Assembly (NCBI GenBank): GCA_026983955.1
Contig: JALSTB010000012.1
Coordinates: forward strand, 1 to 64,000
DNA: 64,000 bases
Direction of reading: 5' to 3'
DNA from: Melioribacteraceae bacterium
GTDB taxonomy: Bacteria > Bacteroidota > Ignavibacteria > Ignavibacteriales > Melioribacteraceae
The translations under genes and the position numbers were made by a program. Of this stretch, positions 30,294 to 39,315 are shown in pieces (within the stretch, counting starts at the first letter, position 1; the number at the start of each line of letters is the position of its first letter). The notes under the pieces are model-generated. The model saw only the letters and a program-made list of their open reading frames with translations. It made no database searches and had not been told where the DNA came from.

Positions 30294-31802
30294 TTAACGG
30301 ACCGGGGATTCTTTCAATAATTTTTGAATTAATAAATCAACTTTCTCTTTATTTTGTTTCGACTCAAGTATCTCCGGTGCGGCTACCCTTTCTTTACAAT
30401 CTGAAATACCGCACCTTTCACAAGTATCGTGAACTTTTACGGTTTGTATTTTGGGGTCGTTCCAAAATTTTATGATTCTTTTTGCCGCCTCATCCAAAAG
30501 AAAACCAACCGTAATACTGATCAGATTGTCCGGCAGTAATGTACTGGGGCGCGCTACCGAAATTGTAAGAAAGTATTCACCGGTTTCGTAAAAATGGGAA
30601 ATTTGTATTCCTACCGGATTTTCTTTAAAGTTTTTCCCTTTCTTAATTGCCTTCTCTAAATTTTGAAGAACGCCGACCGATATCCATCTGCGGCAATAGT
30701 GCTCGTTTGTATTGTAGCCGCCCGGATTTTGCCGGATGTTCAAACGCATTTCTTTCGAAAGGCGGATTTCATGTTCGCCGATTTTCTTGTTGAATCTCAG
30801 AAAAAAGAATCCGGATAATTCCAAGAATTTGGATGCAATGTTTGTCAACCTCTGCATAAACATTTCCGGCGTTGCGTTATGTTTGGAAATTAATTTCCGG
30901 AGCTGCTTTTCATCCCAATTTTTTTTATTGAAGAATGACTTAATGTCTTTAATGAAAATATTCTTATCGATGATTAAAGAGGTTGCGAAATAAGAAGTCC
31001 GGTAATTGTTTAATAATTCGTCAAAAGAATTTAATGGATATCGTGCATAAACATAAGATCTTTCTTTAATATTCATAAAGAGATAGCCGAGTTCCTTTGC
31101 CAGAATAAATAATTTTTGTTCCGGTTTTAATTTTTTATTTATTAATAATTTTGAGTGCGAACCGGGAATAACAATCGCCCGTATAGAAGCAAGTTCAGGT
31201 TCTTTTTCGATAACCGACTCATCGATTATGTAAGAATATTTTTCCGTAAGTATATTTTTCAGTTTGGTTAAACTGACCGGTGATGTTTTGGTGATATGGA
31301 ACCTACGTTTAAAGTTGCTCGAGAGCTTCTCGATATCTTCAAAATAATTTTCATTTAATTCTTTGTATGTGCGCAGTGCTGTCTTACTGAAGTTATTATT
31401 ACTTAACTCGGAGCTTCTGGCCATTTCTATTAAAGTGGAAATTAATGCGTTCAACTGCACCGGTGCATTGGAAAGGAGAACAATAAGCTTGTGGAGATCA
31501 ATTCCGTAATGATCCAACGGAAGTTGTTCAAGTATATTGGATTCAAGTAATTCACCAATGGGAGCCAGCTTTTTGTTCAGTTTGAGGGAAACAAGTTTGT
31601 CGTAAGGAATGTTCAATGCCTTTGCCAGCGCGGCAATTTTATCTTGCTTGGGATATTTTTTTCCGCTTTCTATTTCATTTAAATATGAAACTGACAAATC
31701 GGATTTTTTTGCCAATTCACCCAACGAGAGGTTCTTCTCCAACCGGAATTGTTTGAGTTTTAATCCGAATATCAGCTTTATATATTTTGAAGAAACGTCC
31801 AT
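30294..31802 (-). CDS. XRE-family regulator with IrrE/ImmA-like and DUF2083-like domains (fatty-acid metabolism)
   Basis: A 502-residue transcription regulator. Residues 10-70 are an XRE helix-turn-helix (KLKQFRLEKNLSLGELAKKS, SVSYLNEIESGKKYPKQ). The middle, about 205-350, resembles an ImmA/IrrE-type domain but has lost the HExxH zinc site: the matching stretch reads LAKELGYLF. The C terminus ends with a cysteine cluster, CERCGISDCKERVA. This is the architecture of RamB/ScfR-type regulators that control acetate, propionate and short-chain acyl-CoA metabolism. It is divergent from the fad genes, with operator-like repeats between, so it probably controls them and itself. The ATG at 31802 is preferred over a TTG two codons upstream. 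The effector, perhaps an acyl-CoA, is inferred. Confidence 0.85.
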   Translation of the reverse strand: MDVSSKYIKLIFGLKLKQFRLEKNLSLGELAKKSDLSVSYLNEIESGKKYPKQDKIAALAKALNIPYDKLVSLKLNKKLAPIGELLESNILEQLPLDHYGIDLHKLIVLLSNAPVQLNALISTLIEMARSSELSNNNFSKTALRTYKELNENYFEDIEKLSSNFKRRFHITKTSPVSLTKLKNILTEKYSYIIDESVIEKEPELASIRAIVIPGSHSKLLINKKLKPEQKLFILAKELGYLFMNIKERSYVYARYPLNSFDELLNNYRTSYFATSLIIDKNIFIKDIKSFFNKKNWDEKQLRKLISKHNATPEMFMQRLTNIASKFLELSGFFFLRFNKKIGEHEIRLSKEMRLNIRQNPGGYNTNEHYCRRWISVGVLQNLEKAIKKGKNFKENPVGIQISHFYETGEYFLTISVARPSTLLPDNLISITVGFLLDEAAKRIIKFWNDPKIQTVKVHDTCERCGISDCKERVAAPEILESKQNKEKVDLLIQKLLKESPVR

Positions 31803-31823
31803 AATCAATTTTTAATGGCTATG

Positions 31824-31854
31824 CAAATATAACTAAATCTGGAAAATCAGCAAA
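31824..31854 (-). promoter_or_regulatory. Promoter of the XRE regulator gene
   Basis: On the reverse strand: TTTG (31854-31851), a 19-base spacer, then TATATTTG (31831-31824), which fits TAnnTTTG. Transcription would begin near 31817. The -33 box lies inside the AGCAAAT repeats, so self-regulation is likely. Confidence 0.6.
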
Positions 31855-31886
31855 TAGCAAAAATTCATTATTAGCGAAATTTCGCT
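31849..31886. promoter_or_regulatory. Operator region: AGCAAA direct repeats and AGCGAAATTTCGCT palindrome
   Basis: AGCAAAT (31849-31855) and AGCAAAA (31856-31862) are tandem, 7 bases apart. They are followed by the perfect 14-base palindrome AGCGAAATTTCGCT (31873-31886). A further half-site TTCGCTAA (31927-31934) is the exact inverse of TTAGCGAA (31871-31878). These sites touch the -33 boxes of both divergent promoters. The likely binder is the adjacent XRE regulator. Confidence 0.6.
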
Positions 31887-31916
31887 TGACAATCAATCCG
31901 CATATTCATATTTTTG
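31886..31916 (+). promoter_or_regulatory. Promoter of the fad operon
   Basis: TTGACA (31886-31891) and TATTTTTG (31909-31916); from TTG the spacer is 20 bases. The left box begins on the last base of the 14-base palindrome, so a bound regulator would block or position RNA polymerase. Confidence 0.6.
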
Positions 31917-31951
31917 TTTTGTACAATTCGCTAACAGCCAACGGACGAAGT

Positions 31952-33760
31952 ATGACACGAACCGAAAAAAAAGTAACCCGCTTGTTCGATGTCGTTCCGT
32001 ATCAAATTGAAAAATATTTTAACGAGGATGCCCTTTGCGATAAAATTGGAGGAAAGTGGAGAAAATATAACTCCAAGCAAATTCAAGAGATTGTAGATAA
32101 ATTAAGCTTGGGTCTGATAGCCAAGGGTTATGGTAAAGACGATAAAATCGCTATAATTTCGCATAACAGGGTTGAATGGAATTTTACGGATATTGCGGCT
32201 TTGCAAATCGGAGCTGTTGTTGTACCGCTTTACCCTAACATGAGTGAAGAAAATTACCTTTATATTTTTACCGATGCACATGTAAAGTTGATATTTGTGG
32301 AAAATCCGGAATTGTATGAAAAAGTTCAAAGGGTTCTGGAAAAAATCAATTGGCCGGTTGAGGTTTATACCTTTGATGATGTGGAAAACGCAAAAAAGTG
32401 GACTGAGGTTTCCGGAGCCGGGAACGATTCGTTCAGAAACAAACTTGACGAAATAAAAAAGTCGATTGCTGCCGGTGATCTTGCAACAATCATTTACACA
32501 TCCGGAACCACCGGTATTCCAAAAGGCGTTATGCTTTCCCATAACAATATAATTTCAAATATAACAGATTTAATTAATATTATGCCGATAGCACACGAGC
32601 ATAGAATAATAAGTTTTCTCCCGCTTTGCCATATATTCGAAAGAACGGCTTCGTTTTATTATTTGACCGTTGGAGCGCAAATTTATTATGCGGAAAGTGT
32701 GGATAAAATCGGTGATAATATAAGGGAAGTTAAACCTCACTTTTTTACTACCGTACCGAGATTAATAGAAAAGATTTTCGAAAGAATAATGGAGAAGGGA
32801 AGGGAGCTCAAGGGAATCAAAAAAGCAATTTTCGGTTGGTCACTTGCGGTTGCGAATTCCTATCACCCTATGGGAAAAAACGGATGGTTTTATAAATTTA
32901 AATTGGCTGTTGCAAGAAAGCTGGTTTTTGAGAAATGGATTGAAGCTTTGGGTGGTGAAATTGTCGGAATAATAAGCGGGGCGGCATCATTGCAACCACG
33001 ATTGGCCAGAATATTTACAGCGGCTGGAATTCCTATCCGCGAAGGATACGGATTAACCGAAACTTCACCTGTTATTACTTGCAACAGGTTTAAGGATGGT
33101 GAATACTATTTGGGCTCTGTCGGTCTCCCCTTACCCCGGGTGGAAGTTAAATTATCTGACCAAGGCGAAATACTGGCGAAAGGTCCTAATGTAATGCTTG
33201 GTTATTACCAAAAGCCTGAAGAAACCGGAAAGGCTATAGATGAAGACGGTTGGTTCCATACCGGAGATATAGGCGAATTTGTTGAGGGAAAATTTCTTAA
33301 AATAACGGACAGGGTGAAAGAAGTTTTTAAAACTTCCGGAGGGAAATTCGTTGCTCCGTTACCCATTGAAAATAAAATGAAAGAATCGAATTTTATCGAA
33401 CAGATAATGGTAATCGGAGAAAACAGAAAATTCCCCGCCGCAATTATTGTTCCTAATTTTAAATTTATTGTTAAGTGGTGTGAAAAAAAATGCGTGGAAA
33501 GAAAAACCCGTGAAGAAATTATAACTTCGGAAGTTGTTAAAAAAAGAATTTGGGATGATGTCCAAATGTACAATAAACGATTTGGTAAAGTTCAACAAGT
33601 GAAGAAAATTGCTTTGGTACCGGATGAATGGACCGTTGAAACGGGTGAACTTACTCCCACTTTAAAATTGAAAAGAAGAGTATTACTTAAAAAGTATGCC
33701 GATCTGATCGAAGCAATATACGATCCTGAGAAGGAAAGAAAATATAAAAATATTTTATAA
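31952..33760 (+). CDS. Long-chain-fatty-acid-CoA ligase
   Basis: A 602-residue AMP-forming ligase (FadD15-like) that activates fatty acids to acyl-CoA. The P-loop is IIYTSGTTGIPKGVMLSHNN. Further motifs are FLPLCHIFERTASFYYLTVG, REGYGLTETSPVI and GWFHTGDIGEF, and KITDRVKEVFKTSGGKFVAP carries the hinge. I start at ATG 31952 (MTRTEKKVT). The open frame begins upstream at a TTG that is really the promoter box. It is the first gene of the beta-oxidation operon and lies 30 bases before the next. Confidence 0.92.
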   Translation: MTRTEKKVTRLFDVVPYQIEKYFNEDALCDKIGGKWRKYNSKQIQEIVDKLSLGLIAKGYGKDDKIAIISHNRVEWNFTDIAALQIGAVVVPLYPNMSEENYLYIFTDAHVKLIFVENPELYEKVQRVLEKINWPVEVYTFDDVENAKKWTEVSGAGNDSFRNKLDEIKKSIAAGDLATIIYTSGTTGIPKGVMLSHNNIISNITDLINIMPIAHEHRIISFLPLCHIFERTASFYYLTVGAQIYYAESVDKIGDNIREVKPHFFTTVPRLIEKIFERIMEKGRELKGIKKAIFGWSLAVANSYHPMGKNGWFYKFKLAVARKLVFEKWIEALGGEIVGIISGAASLQPRLARIFTAAGIPIREGYGLTETSPVITCNRFKDGEYYLGSVGLPLPRVEVKLSDQGEILAKGPNVMLGYYQKPEETGKAIDEDGWFHTGDIGEFVEGKFLKITDRVKEVFKTSGGKFVAPLPIENKMKESNFIEQIMVIGENRKFPAAIIVPNFKFIVKWCEKKCVERKTREEIITSEVVKKRIWDDVQMYNKRFGKVQQVKKIALVPDEWTVETGELTPTLKLKRRVLLKKYADLIEAIYDPEKERKYKNIL

Positions 33761-33790
33761 ACTAAATTTACTAATAAAATTAAAGTTAAA

Positions 33791-36196
33791 ATGAATAGAA
33801 TAATAAAAAAAGTTGCGGTTTTAGGTTCGGGAGTTATGGGTTCCCGCATTGCTTGCCATTTTGCAAATATCGGTTGTGAAGTTTATTTGCTCGATATTGT
33901 TCCGCGGGAACTCACCGAAGAAGAAAAAAATAAAGGACTATCTTTACAAGATTCTGTCGTACGGAACAGAATAGTTAATGATAATCTGAAAAACGTTCTG
34001 AAGTCCAAGCCTTCACCAATTTATCACAAGTCCCTTGCTTCAAGGATTCAAACCGGAAATTTTGAAGATAATATGGATTGGCTTGGTCAAGCGGATTGGA
34101 TTATCGAAGCAGTGGTAGAAAATCTGGAAATTAAAAGAAACGTTTTTGCCCAAGTGGAAAAATTCAGAAGACCCGGAACCTTGGTTTCGACGAATACTTC
34201 GGGTATCCCGGTTCACCAAATTGCCGAAGGCAGGAGCGAAGATTTTCAAAAACATTTTTGCGGAACACACTTTTTTAATCCTCCGCGGTATTTGCAACTG
34301 TTGGAACTGATACCGGCACCGCAAACCGGTAAAAATGTAATTGATTTCATATCATACTATGGCGATGTGTTTCTTGGAAAAACTGTGGTTATTTGTAAAG
34401 ACACCCCGGCTTTTATAGCCAATAGAATCGGGGTTTACAGCATTATGGCTGTTTTCAAACTGATGCAGGAAATGGATTTGTCTGTTAAAGAAATTGATAT
34501 ATTAACAGGCCCGCTTACCGGTAAACCCAAATCCGCAACGTTCCGTACATCCGATGTAGTTGGCTTGGACACATTGGTTAAAGTTGCAACTAATCTTTAT
34601 AACGATTGCCCGGATGATGAAGAACGTGAATTATTTAAAATTCCGGACTTTGTAAATAAGATGGTGGAAAATAATTGGTTGGGGGATAAAACCAAGCAAG
34701 GCTTCTACAAAAAAACAAAAGATGAACAAGGTAATAGAGTAATACTTGAGCTCGATGTCAAAACACTTGAATACAACCCGCCTTCCAAACCAAAGTTTGC
34801 ATCCGTTGCAGCGGCTAAACCGATTGACGACTTGAGAGAAAGATTAAGATTTCTCGTTACGCAAAAAGATAAAGCTGGAGAATTTTTAAGAAAACTCTCA
34901 TTTATGATTTTCAGATATGCATCGAACCGGATTCCGGAAATAGCAGACGAGCTGTATAAAATAGATGATGCAATGCGTGCAGGATTCGGCTGGGAGCTCG
35001 GTCCGTTTGAACAATGGGATGTGCTTGGAGTAGAAAAGACTGTGAAGAAAATGGAGGAATCAGGATTTAAACCCGCGCAATGGGTTTATGATATGCTCGA
35101 TAACGGCATCGCTTCATTTTACAAAACGGAGAAAGGCAGAAAACAATTTTATGATATCGGAAGCAAATCTTACAAAACCATTCCGGGCAAGGAAGGATTT
35201 ATTATACTTGACAATTACAGAGGGGAAAAACCGGTCTGGGAAAACTCCGGTACAACTCTTCACGATATTGGCGACGGGGTTTTGAATCTGGAATTTCATA
35301 CAAAAATGAACAGCATAGGCACTGAGATTTTGGAGGGAATAAACAAAGCTATTGAAATAGCAGAGAAAGACTACCGCGGTTTGGTTATCGGCAACAACGG
35401 TCAGCACTTCTCAGCCGGTGCAAATTTGGCTATGATATTCATGCTGGCAACGGAACAGGAATACGAAGAAATTGATTTTGCAGTCAGATCTTTTCAAAAC
35501 ACAATGATGCATATCCGTTACTCCGCTGTACCCGTGGTTGCAGCTCCGCATAATCTTGCAATTGGCGGCGGTTGCGAATTATGTTTGCATTCCGATATGA
35601 TTAATGCTTCTGCGGAAACTTATATCGGATTGGTGGAAGTTGGAGTTGGAATAATTCCTGCCGGCGGTGGAACAAAAGAAATGGTTCTTCGTGCATCAGC
35701 TTCTTACGTGGAAGGAGGCATTGAATTGCCCGAACTTCAAAACCGGTTTTTAACTATTGGTCAAGCCAAAGTGGCCACATCCGCTTACGAAGCTTACGAT
35801 TTGGGATTGTTCAGAAAAGGGTTGGATGTTTATACCGTTAATCCCAACCGGGTAATTGCCGAAGCTAAAAAATCCGTATTGCGATTGGCAGAAAGGGGAT
35901 ACACACAACCGGTTCCAAGAAAAGATATTAAAGTTTTGGGAAGATCGGGATTGGCAACACTAATGTTAGGCGCTTATTCATTTTTTAAAGCCAATTACAT
36001 TTCGGAACATGATAAAAAAATTGCAGAGAAACTTGCCTACGTAATGTGCGGTGGGGATCTTAGCGAAGGTACATTGGTTGATGAACAATATTTGCTCGAT
36101 CTGGAACGTGAAGCTTTCTTAAGCCTTGTAGGGGAAAGAAAAACCCTGGAGAGAATTCAACATACACTTAACACTGGAAAACCATTAAGAAATTAA
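33791..36196 (+). CDS. fadN: 3-hydroxyacyl-CoA dehydrogenase / enoyl-CoA hydratase fusion (FadN type)
   Basis: An 801-residue bifunctional beta-oxidation enzyme. Residues 1-190 are the NAD-binding dehydrogenase part (VAVLGSGVMGSRIACHFANI; FCGTHFFNPPRYLQLLELIP). Next come the C-terminal dehydrogenase helices (about 195-430; FIANRIGVYSIMAVF; DKTKQGFYKK). The hydratase/isomerase crotonase fold comes last (about 490-700; AIGGGCELCLHSDMINASAE; EVGVGIIPAGGGTKEM). The order dehydrogenase-then-hydratase is that of Bacillus FadN, opposite to E. coli FadB. It sits between the acyl-CoA ligase and the thiolase. Confidence 0.92.
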   Translation: MNRIIKKVAVLGSGVMGSRIACHFANIGCEVYLLDIVPRELTEEEKNKGLSLQDSVVRNRIVNDNLKNVLKSKPSPIYHKSLASRIQTGNFEDNMDWLGQADWIIEAVVENLEIKRNVFAQVEKFRRPGTLVSTNTSGIPVHQIAEGRSEDFQKHFCGTHFFNPPRYLQLLELIPAPQTGKNVIDFISYYGDVFLGKTVVICKDTPAFIANRIGVYSIMAVFKLMQEMDLSVKEIDILTGPLTGKPKSATFRTSDVVGLDTLVKVATNLYNDCPDDEERELFKIPDFVNKMVENNWLGDKTKQGFYKKTKDEQGNRVILELDVKTLEYNPPSKPKFASVAAAKPIDDLRERLRFLVTQKDKAGEFLRKLSFMIFRYASNRIPEIADELYKIDDAMRAGFGWELGPFEQWDVLGVEKTVKKMEESGFKPAQWVYDMLDNGIASFYKTEKGRKQFYDIGSKSYKTIPGKEGFIILDNYRGEKPVWENSGTTLHDIGDGVLNLEFHTKMNSIGTEILEGINKAIEIAEKDYRGLVIGNNGQHFSAGANLAMIFMLATEQEYEEIDFAVRSFQNTMMHIRYSAVPVVAAPHNLAIGGGCELCLHSDMINASAETYIGLVEVGVGIIPAGGGTKEMVLRASASYVEGGIELPELQNRFLTIGQAKVATSAYEAYDLGLFRKGLDVYTVNPNRVIAEAKKSVLRLAERGYTQPVPRKDIKVLGRSGLATLMLGAYSFFKANYISEHDKKIAEKLAYVMCGGDLSEGTLVDEQYLLDLEREAFLSLVGERKTLERIQHTLNTGKPLRN

Positions 36197-36226
36197 AAAT
36201 TTAATAATAAAAATATTAAGGTAAAA

Positions 36227-37399
36227 ATGAAAGAAGCGTACATAGTAGCCGGATACAGAACGGCTGTGGGAAAAGCAAAAAAAGGCGGATTCCGGTTTTA
36301 CCGCCCGGACGACCTCGCAGCAGACGTAATTAATTACATGCTCGATAAATTTCCGCAACTCGATAAAAAACGGATAGACGACGTAATTGTTGGAAATGCT
36401 TTTCCCGAAGCGGAACAAGGTTTGCAAATAGGAAGGATGATTGCATTACAATGCTTACCCCAAGATGTTCCCGGGGTTACGGTAAACCGGTTCTGTGCAT
36501 CCGGGGTGGAAACCATATCGATAGGTGTTTCAAAAATTAGAGCCGGAATGGCTGATTGCATAATTGCCGGAGGAACCGAATCAATGTCGATGGTTCCGAT
36601 GACCGGTTGGAAACTTGCACCCAATTACAATGTGGTTGTAAATCATCCCGAATATTACTTGGGTATGGGATTAACCGCCGAAGAGATTGCTAAGGATTTT
36701 AACATTTCACGTGAAGAGCAAGACGAATTTTCTTACAATTCACACATGAAAGCGTTAAATGCAATTGAAAAAGGTTACTTTAAAGATCAAATTGTTCCGG
36801 TAGAAGTTGAACATGTTTTTGTGGAAGACGGGAAACGGAAAACCAGAAAATTTGTGGTGGATACCGATGAAGGACCGCGTAAAGATACAACAATGGAAGC
36901 TTTGGCACGACTAAAGCCGGCATTTGCCCAAGGGGGAACGGTAACTGCCGGCAATTCTTCCCAAACTTCGGACGGTGCCGCTTTTGTGCTTATAATGTCC
37001 GAAGACATGGTGAAAGAATTAAACATTCATCCTGTTGCCCGGATGGTTTCTTATGCCGTTGCGGGTGTGGACCCGAGAATTATGGGTATAGGTCCCGTTG
37101 CCGCAGTGCCGAAAGCATTAAAAAAAGCCGGCATGAATTTAAATGATATCGATTTGATTGAGCTGAACGAAGCTTTTGCAGCTCAATCTTTGGCTGTCAT
37201 CAAGCAATTGGATTTGAATACCGAAATTCTAAATGTTAACGGTGGAGCTATTGCACTTGGGCATCCGTTGGGTTGCACGGGAGCAAAACTTACGGTTCAA
37301 ATATTAAATGAATTGGAAAGAAGAAACAAAAAATATGGAATGGTTACCGCTTGTGTAGGCGGCGGTCAAGGAGTAGCTTCAATATTTGAAAAATTATAA
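36227..37399 (+). CDS. fadA: Acetyl-CoA C-acyltransferase (thiolase)
   Basis: A 390-residue thiolase that releases acetyl-CoA in the last beta-oxidation step. The nucleophilic cysteine is in [12 protein letters not shown], the catalytic histidine in [13 protein letters not shown], and the second cysteine in [12 protein letters not shown]. The [11 protein letters not shown] motif is also present. It is 30 bases after the fadN-like gene and 38 before fadE, so the three are one operon as in B. subtilis fadNAE. Confidence 0.94.
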   Translation: MKEAYIVAGYRTAVGKAKKGGFRFYRPDDLAADVINYMLDKFPQLDKKRIDDVIVGNAFPEAEQGLQIGRMIALQCLPQDVPGVTVNRFCASGVETISIGVSKIRAGMADCIIAGGTESMSMVPMTGWKLAPNYNVVVNHPEYYLGMGLTAEEIAKDFNISREEQDEFSYNSHMKALNAIEKGYFKDQIVPVEVEHVFVEDGKRKTRKFVVDTDEGPRKDTTMEALARLKPAFAQGGTVTAGNSSQTSDGAAFVLIMSEDMVKELNIHPVARMVSYAVAGVDPRIMGIGPVAAVPKALKKAGMNLNDIDLIELNEAFAAQSLAVIKQLDLNTEILNVNGGAIALGHPLGCTGAKLTVQILNELERRNKKYGMVTACVGGGQGVASIFEKL

Positions 37400-37437
37400 A
37401 AATTTAAATTATTATAAACAAATTTGGAATAAATAAA

Positions 37438-39219
37438 ATGGAAAAAGAATTGCTTAAAGGTGGTGGGTTTTTAATTAAGGAAAGTAAACCCGAATCGGTT
37501 TTCATTCCGGAAGACATTACCGAAGAACAAAAAATGATGGCGGAAATGGTTGGCGAATTTTTGGAAAAAGAAATTTGGCCTAACCTCGATGCCATCGATA
37601 AACAAAGCTCCGATCATCAACTTACAATTCAATTACTTAATAAAGCCGGCGAACTGGGTTTGCTTGGTACGGCAATTCCGGAAGAATACGGCGGACTTGG
37701 TGAAGATTTTAATACAAATACAATTCTTGCTATGGCAATGGGTCCAAGCCATTCTTTTGGAGTTTCATTTGCTGCACATACCGGAATAGGAACCTTGCCG
37801 ATTTTGTATTACGGAACCGAAGAACAAAAGAAAAAATATTTACCGAAACTGGTTACGGGCGAATGGAAATCGGCTTATTGTTTAACGGAACCTACTTCTG
37901 GCTCCGATGCACTTTCGGCTAAAACAACAGCGACACTTTCCGATGATGGGAATTATTACATTCTGAACGGTCAGAAAATGTGGATTACCAACGGTGGCTT
38001 TGCTGATATCCTGATTACTTTTGCACAAGTTGACGGGGATAAATTTACTTGTTTTATCATTCCTACCGATTCCGAAGGATTTACCAAAGGTGAAGAAGAA
38101 AACAAACTTGGAATTAAAGGCTCTTCAACGAGAGCTTTGTTTTTGGATAATGTTAAAGTGCCTAAAGAAAATATCCTCGGTGAAATCGGGAAAGGTCATT
38201 ATGTTGCATTTAATATATTAAATATAGGAAGATTTAAACTTGGTGCAATGACTACCGGAGGTGCAAAAAGATTTATTTCCATTGCAGTGCAATACGCTAA
38301 CGAACGTAAGCAATTCGGAAAAACCATTGCTAGTTTTGGCGCCATTAAACATAAACTTGCGGAAATGGCTGTTAAAACTTTTGTTTCCGAAGCTGCAATT
38401 TTAAGGACAAGCGGACTGATTGACGATATGGTGAAAAAATTGATGAGCGAGGGAATGGCTTACAGCGATGCTTTAATAAAAGCAGCGGAAGAATATGCAA
38501 TCGAGTCATCCATAATGAAAGTTTTCGGCTCCGAAATGCTCGATTTTGTTGTGGATGAAGTTGTTCAGGTCTTCGGCGGTTACGGTTATTCGGAAGAATA
38601 TCCTGCAGCCCGTGCTTATCGGGATTCAAGAATAAACAGAATATTCGAAGGAACAAATGAAATTAACAGATTGCTCATTGTCGATATGCTTGTCAAACGT
38701 TCGATGAAAGGAAGAATTGATTTGATGGGACCCGCAATGGGTGTGCAGAAAGAATTAATGTCTATTCCTTCGTTTGGTGAAGAACCGGAAGGAACACTGG
38801 CAAAAGAACTTAAAGCTATAAATAATGCTAAAAAAGCAATTTTGATGATAGCCGGTTCTGCGGTTCAAAAATTCATGCAAAAATTAGCCGACGAGCAGGA
38901 AATAATTATGAATATTACCGATATGTTAATCGAAGTTTTTGTTTCGGAATCCGCAATTTTAAGAACGCAAAAACTGGCTTTACAAAACGTGGAAAGTGCA
39001 GCTCCGTTTGTTGAAATGACCAGGATTTACGTTAGCGATGCACTCGAAAGAATTAACAATTACGGGAAACATGCAATTTCCGCTTTTGCCGAAGGTGATG
39101 AATTGAAAATGTTATTATTAGGCTTAAAACGCTTTACCAAATTCGATCCGGTAAATACTATAAAATTAAGGAGAAGTATAGCGGATAAATTAATTGAAGC
39201 TAACGAATATTGCTTCTAA
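37438..39219 (+). CDS. fadE: Acyl-CoA dehydrogenase (FadE type, long form)
   Basis: A 593-residue acyl-CoA dehydrogenase of the longer FadE/VLCAD-like class. The N-terminal two thirds is the standard fold: AYCLTEPTSGSDALSAKTTA, GQKMWITNGGFADILITFAQ, YANERKQFGKTIASFGAIKH, QVFGGYGYSEEYPAARAYRD and the glutamate in RIFEGTNEINRLLI. The last 180 residues are an extra helical domain typical of this class. Electrons would go to EtfAB, encoded by the convergent genes at 41-42.7 kb. Confidence 0.93.
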   Translation: MEKELLKGGGFLIKESKPESVFIPEDITEEQKMMAEMVGEFLEKEIWPNLDAIDKQSSDHQLTIQLLNKAGELGLLGTAIPEEYGGLGEDFNTNTILAMAMGPSHSFGVSFAAHTGIGTLPILYYGTEEQKKKYLPKLVTGEWKSAYCLTEPTSGSDALSAKTTATLSDDGNYYILNGQKMWITNGGFADILITFAQVDGDKFTCFIIPTDSEGFTKGEEENKLGIKGSSTRALFLDNVKVPKENILGEIGKGHYVAFNILNIGRFKLGAMTTGGAKRFISIAVQYANERKQFGKTIASFGAIKHKLAEMAVKTFVSEAAILRTSGLIDDMVKKLMSEGMAYSDALIKAAEEYAIESSIMKVFGSEMLDFVVDEVVQVFGGYGYSEEYPAARAYRDSRINRIFEGTNEINRLLIVDMLVKRSMKGRIDLMGPAMGVQKELMSIPSFGEEPEGTLAKELKAINNAKKAILMIAGSAVQKFMQKLADEQEIIMNITDMLIEVFVSESAILRTQKLALQNVESAAPFVEMTRIYVSDALERINNYGKHAISAFAEGDELKMLLLGLKRFTKFDPVNTIKLRRSIADKLIEANEYCF

Positions 39220-39227
39220 ACCATACA

Positions 39228-39283
39228 GGTTGTACACAAGTAAAATTTTTCCTTTCTCACCGGATATGGTTATACTTGTAACC
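39228..39283. repeat. Spaced inverted repeat upstream of the SDR gene
   Basis: ACAAGTA (39236-39242) is repeated in inverse as TACTTGT (39273-39279), with GGTT and AACC further out. A 30-base gap separates the arms. It could be a weak hairpin or a spaced operator between fadE and the SDR gene. Confidence 0.35.
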
Positions 39284-39315
39284 GGCCAATTTTTATATTA
39301 TTTCCGGGATAAAAA

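Noticed and set aside
31886-31951. Longer N terminus of the acyl-CoA ligase from the TTG at 31886
   Set aside because: That TTG is the left promoter box next to the palindrome. The ATG at 31952 gives the normal N terminus of the family.
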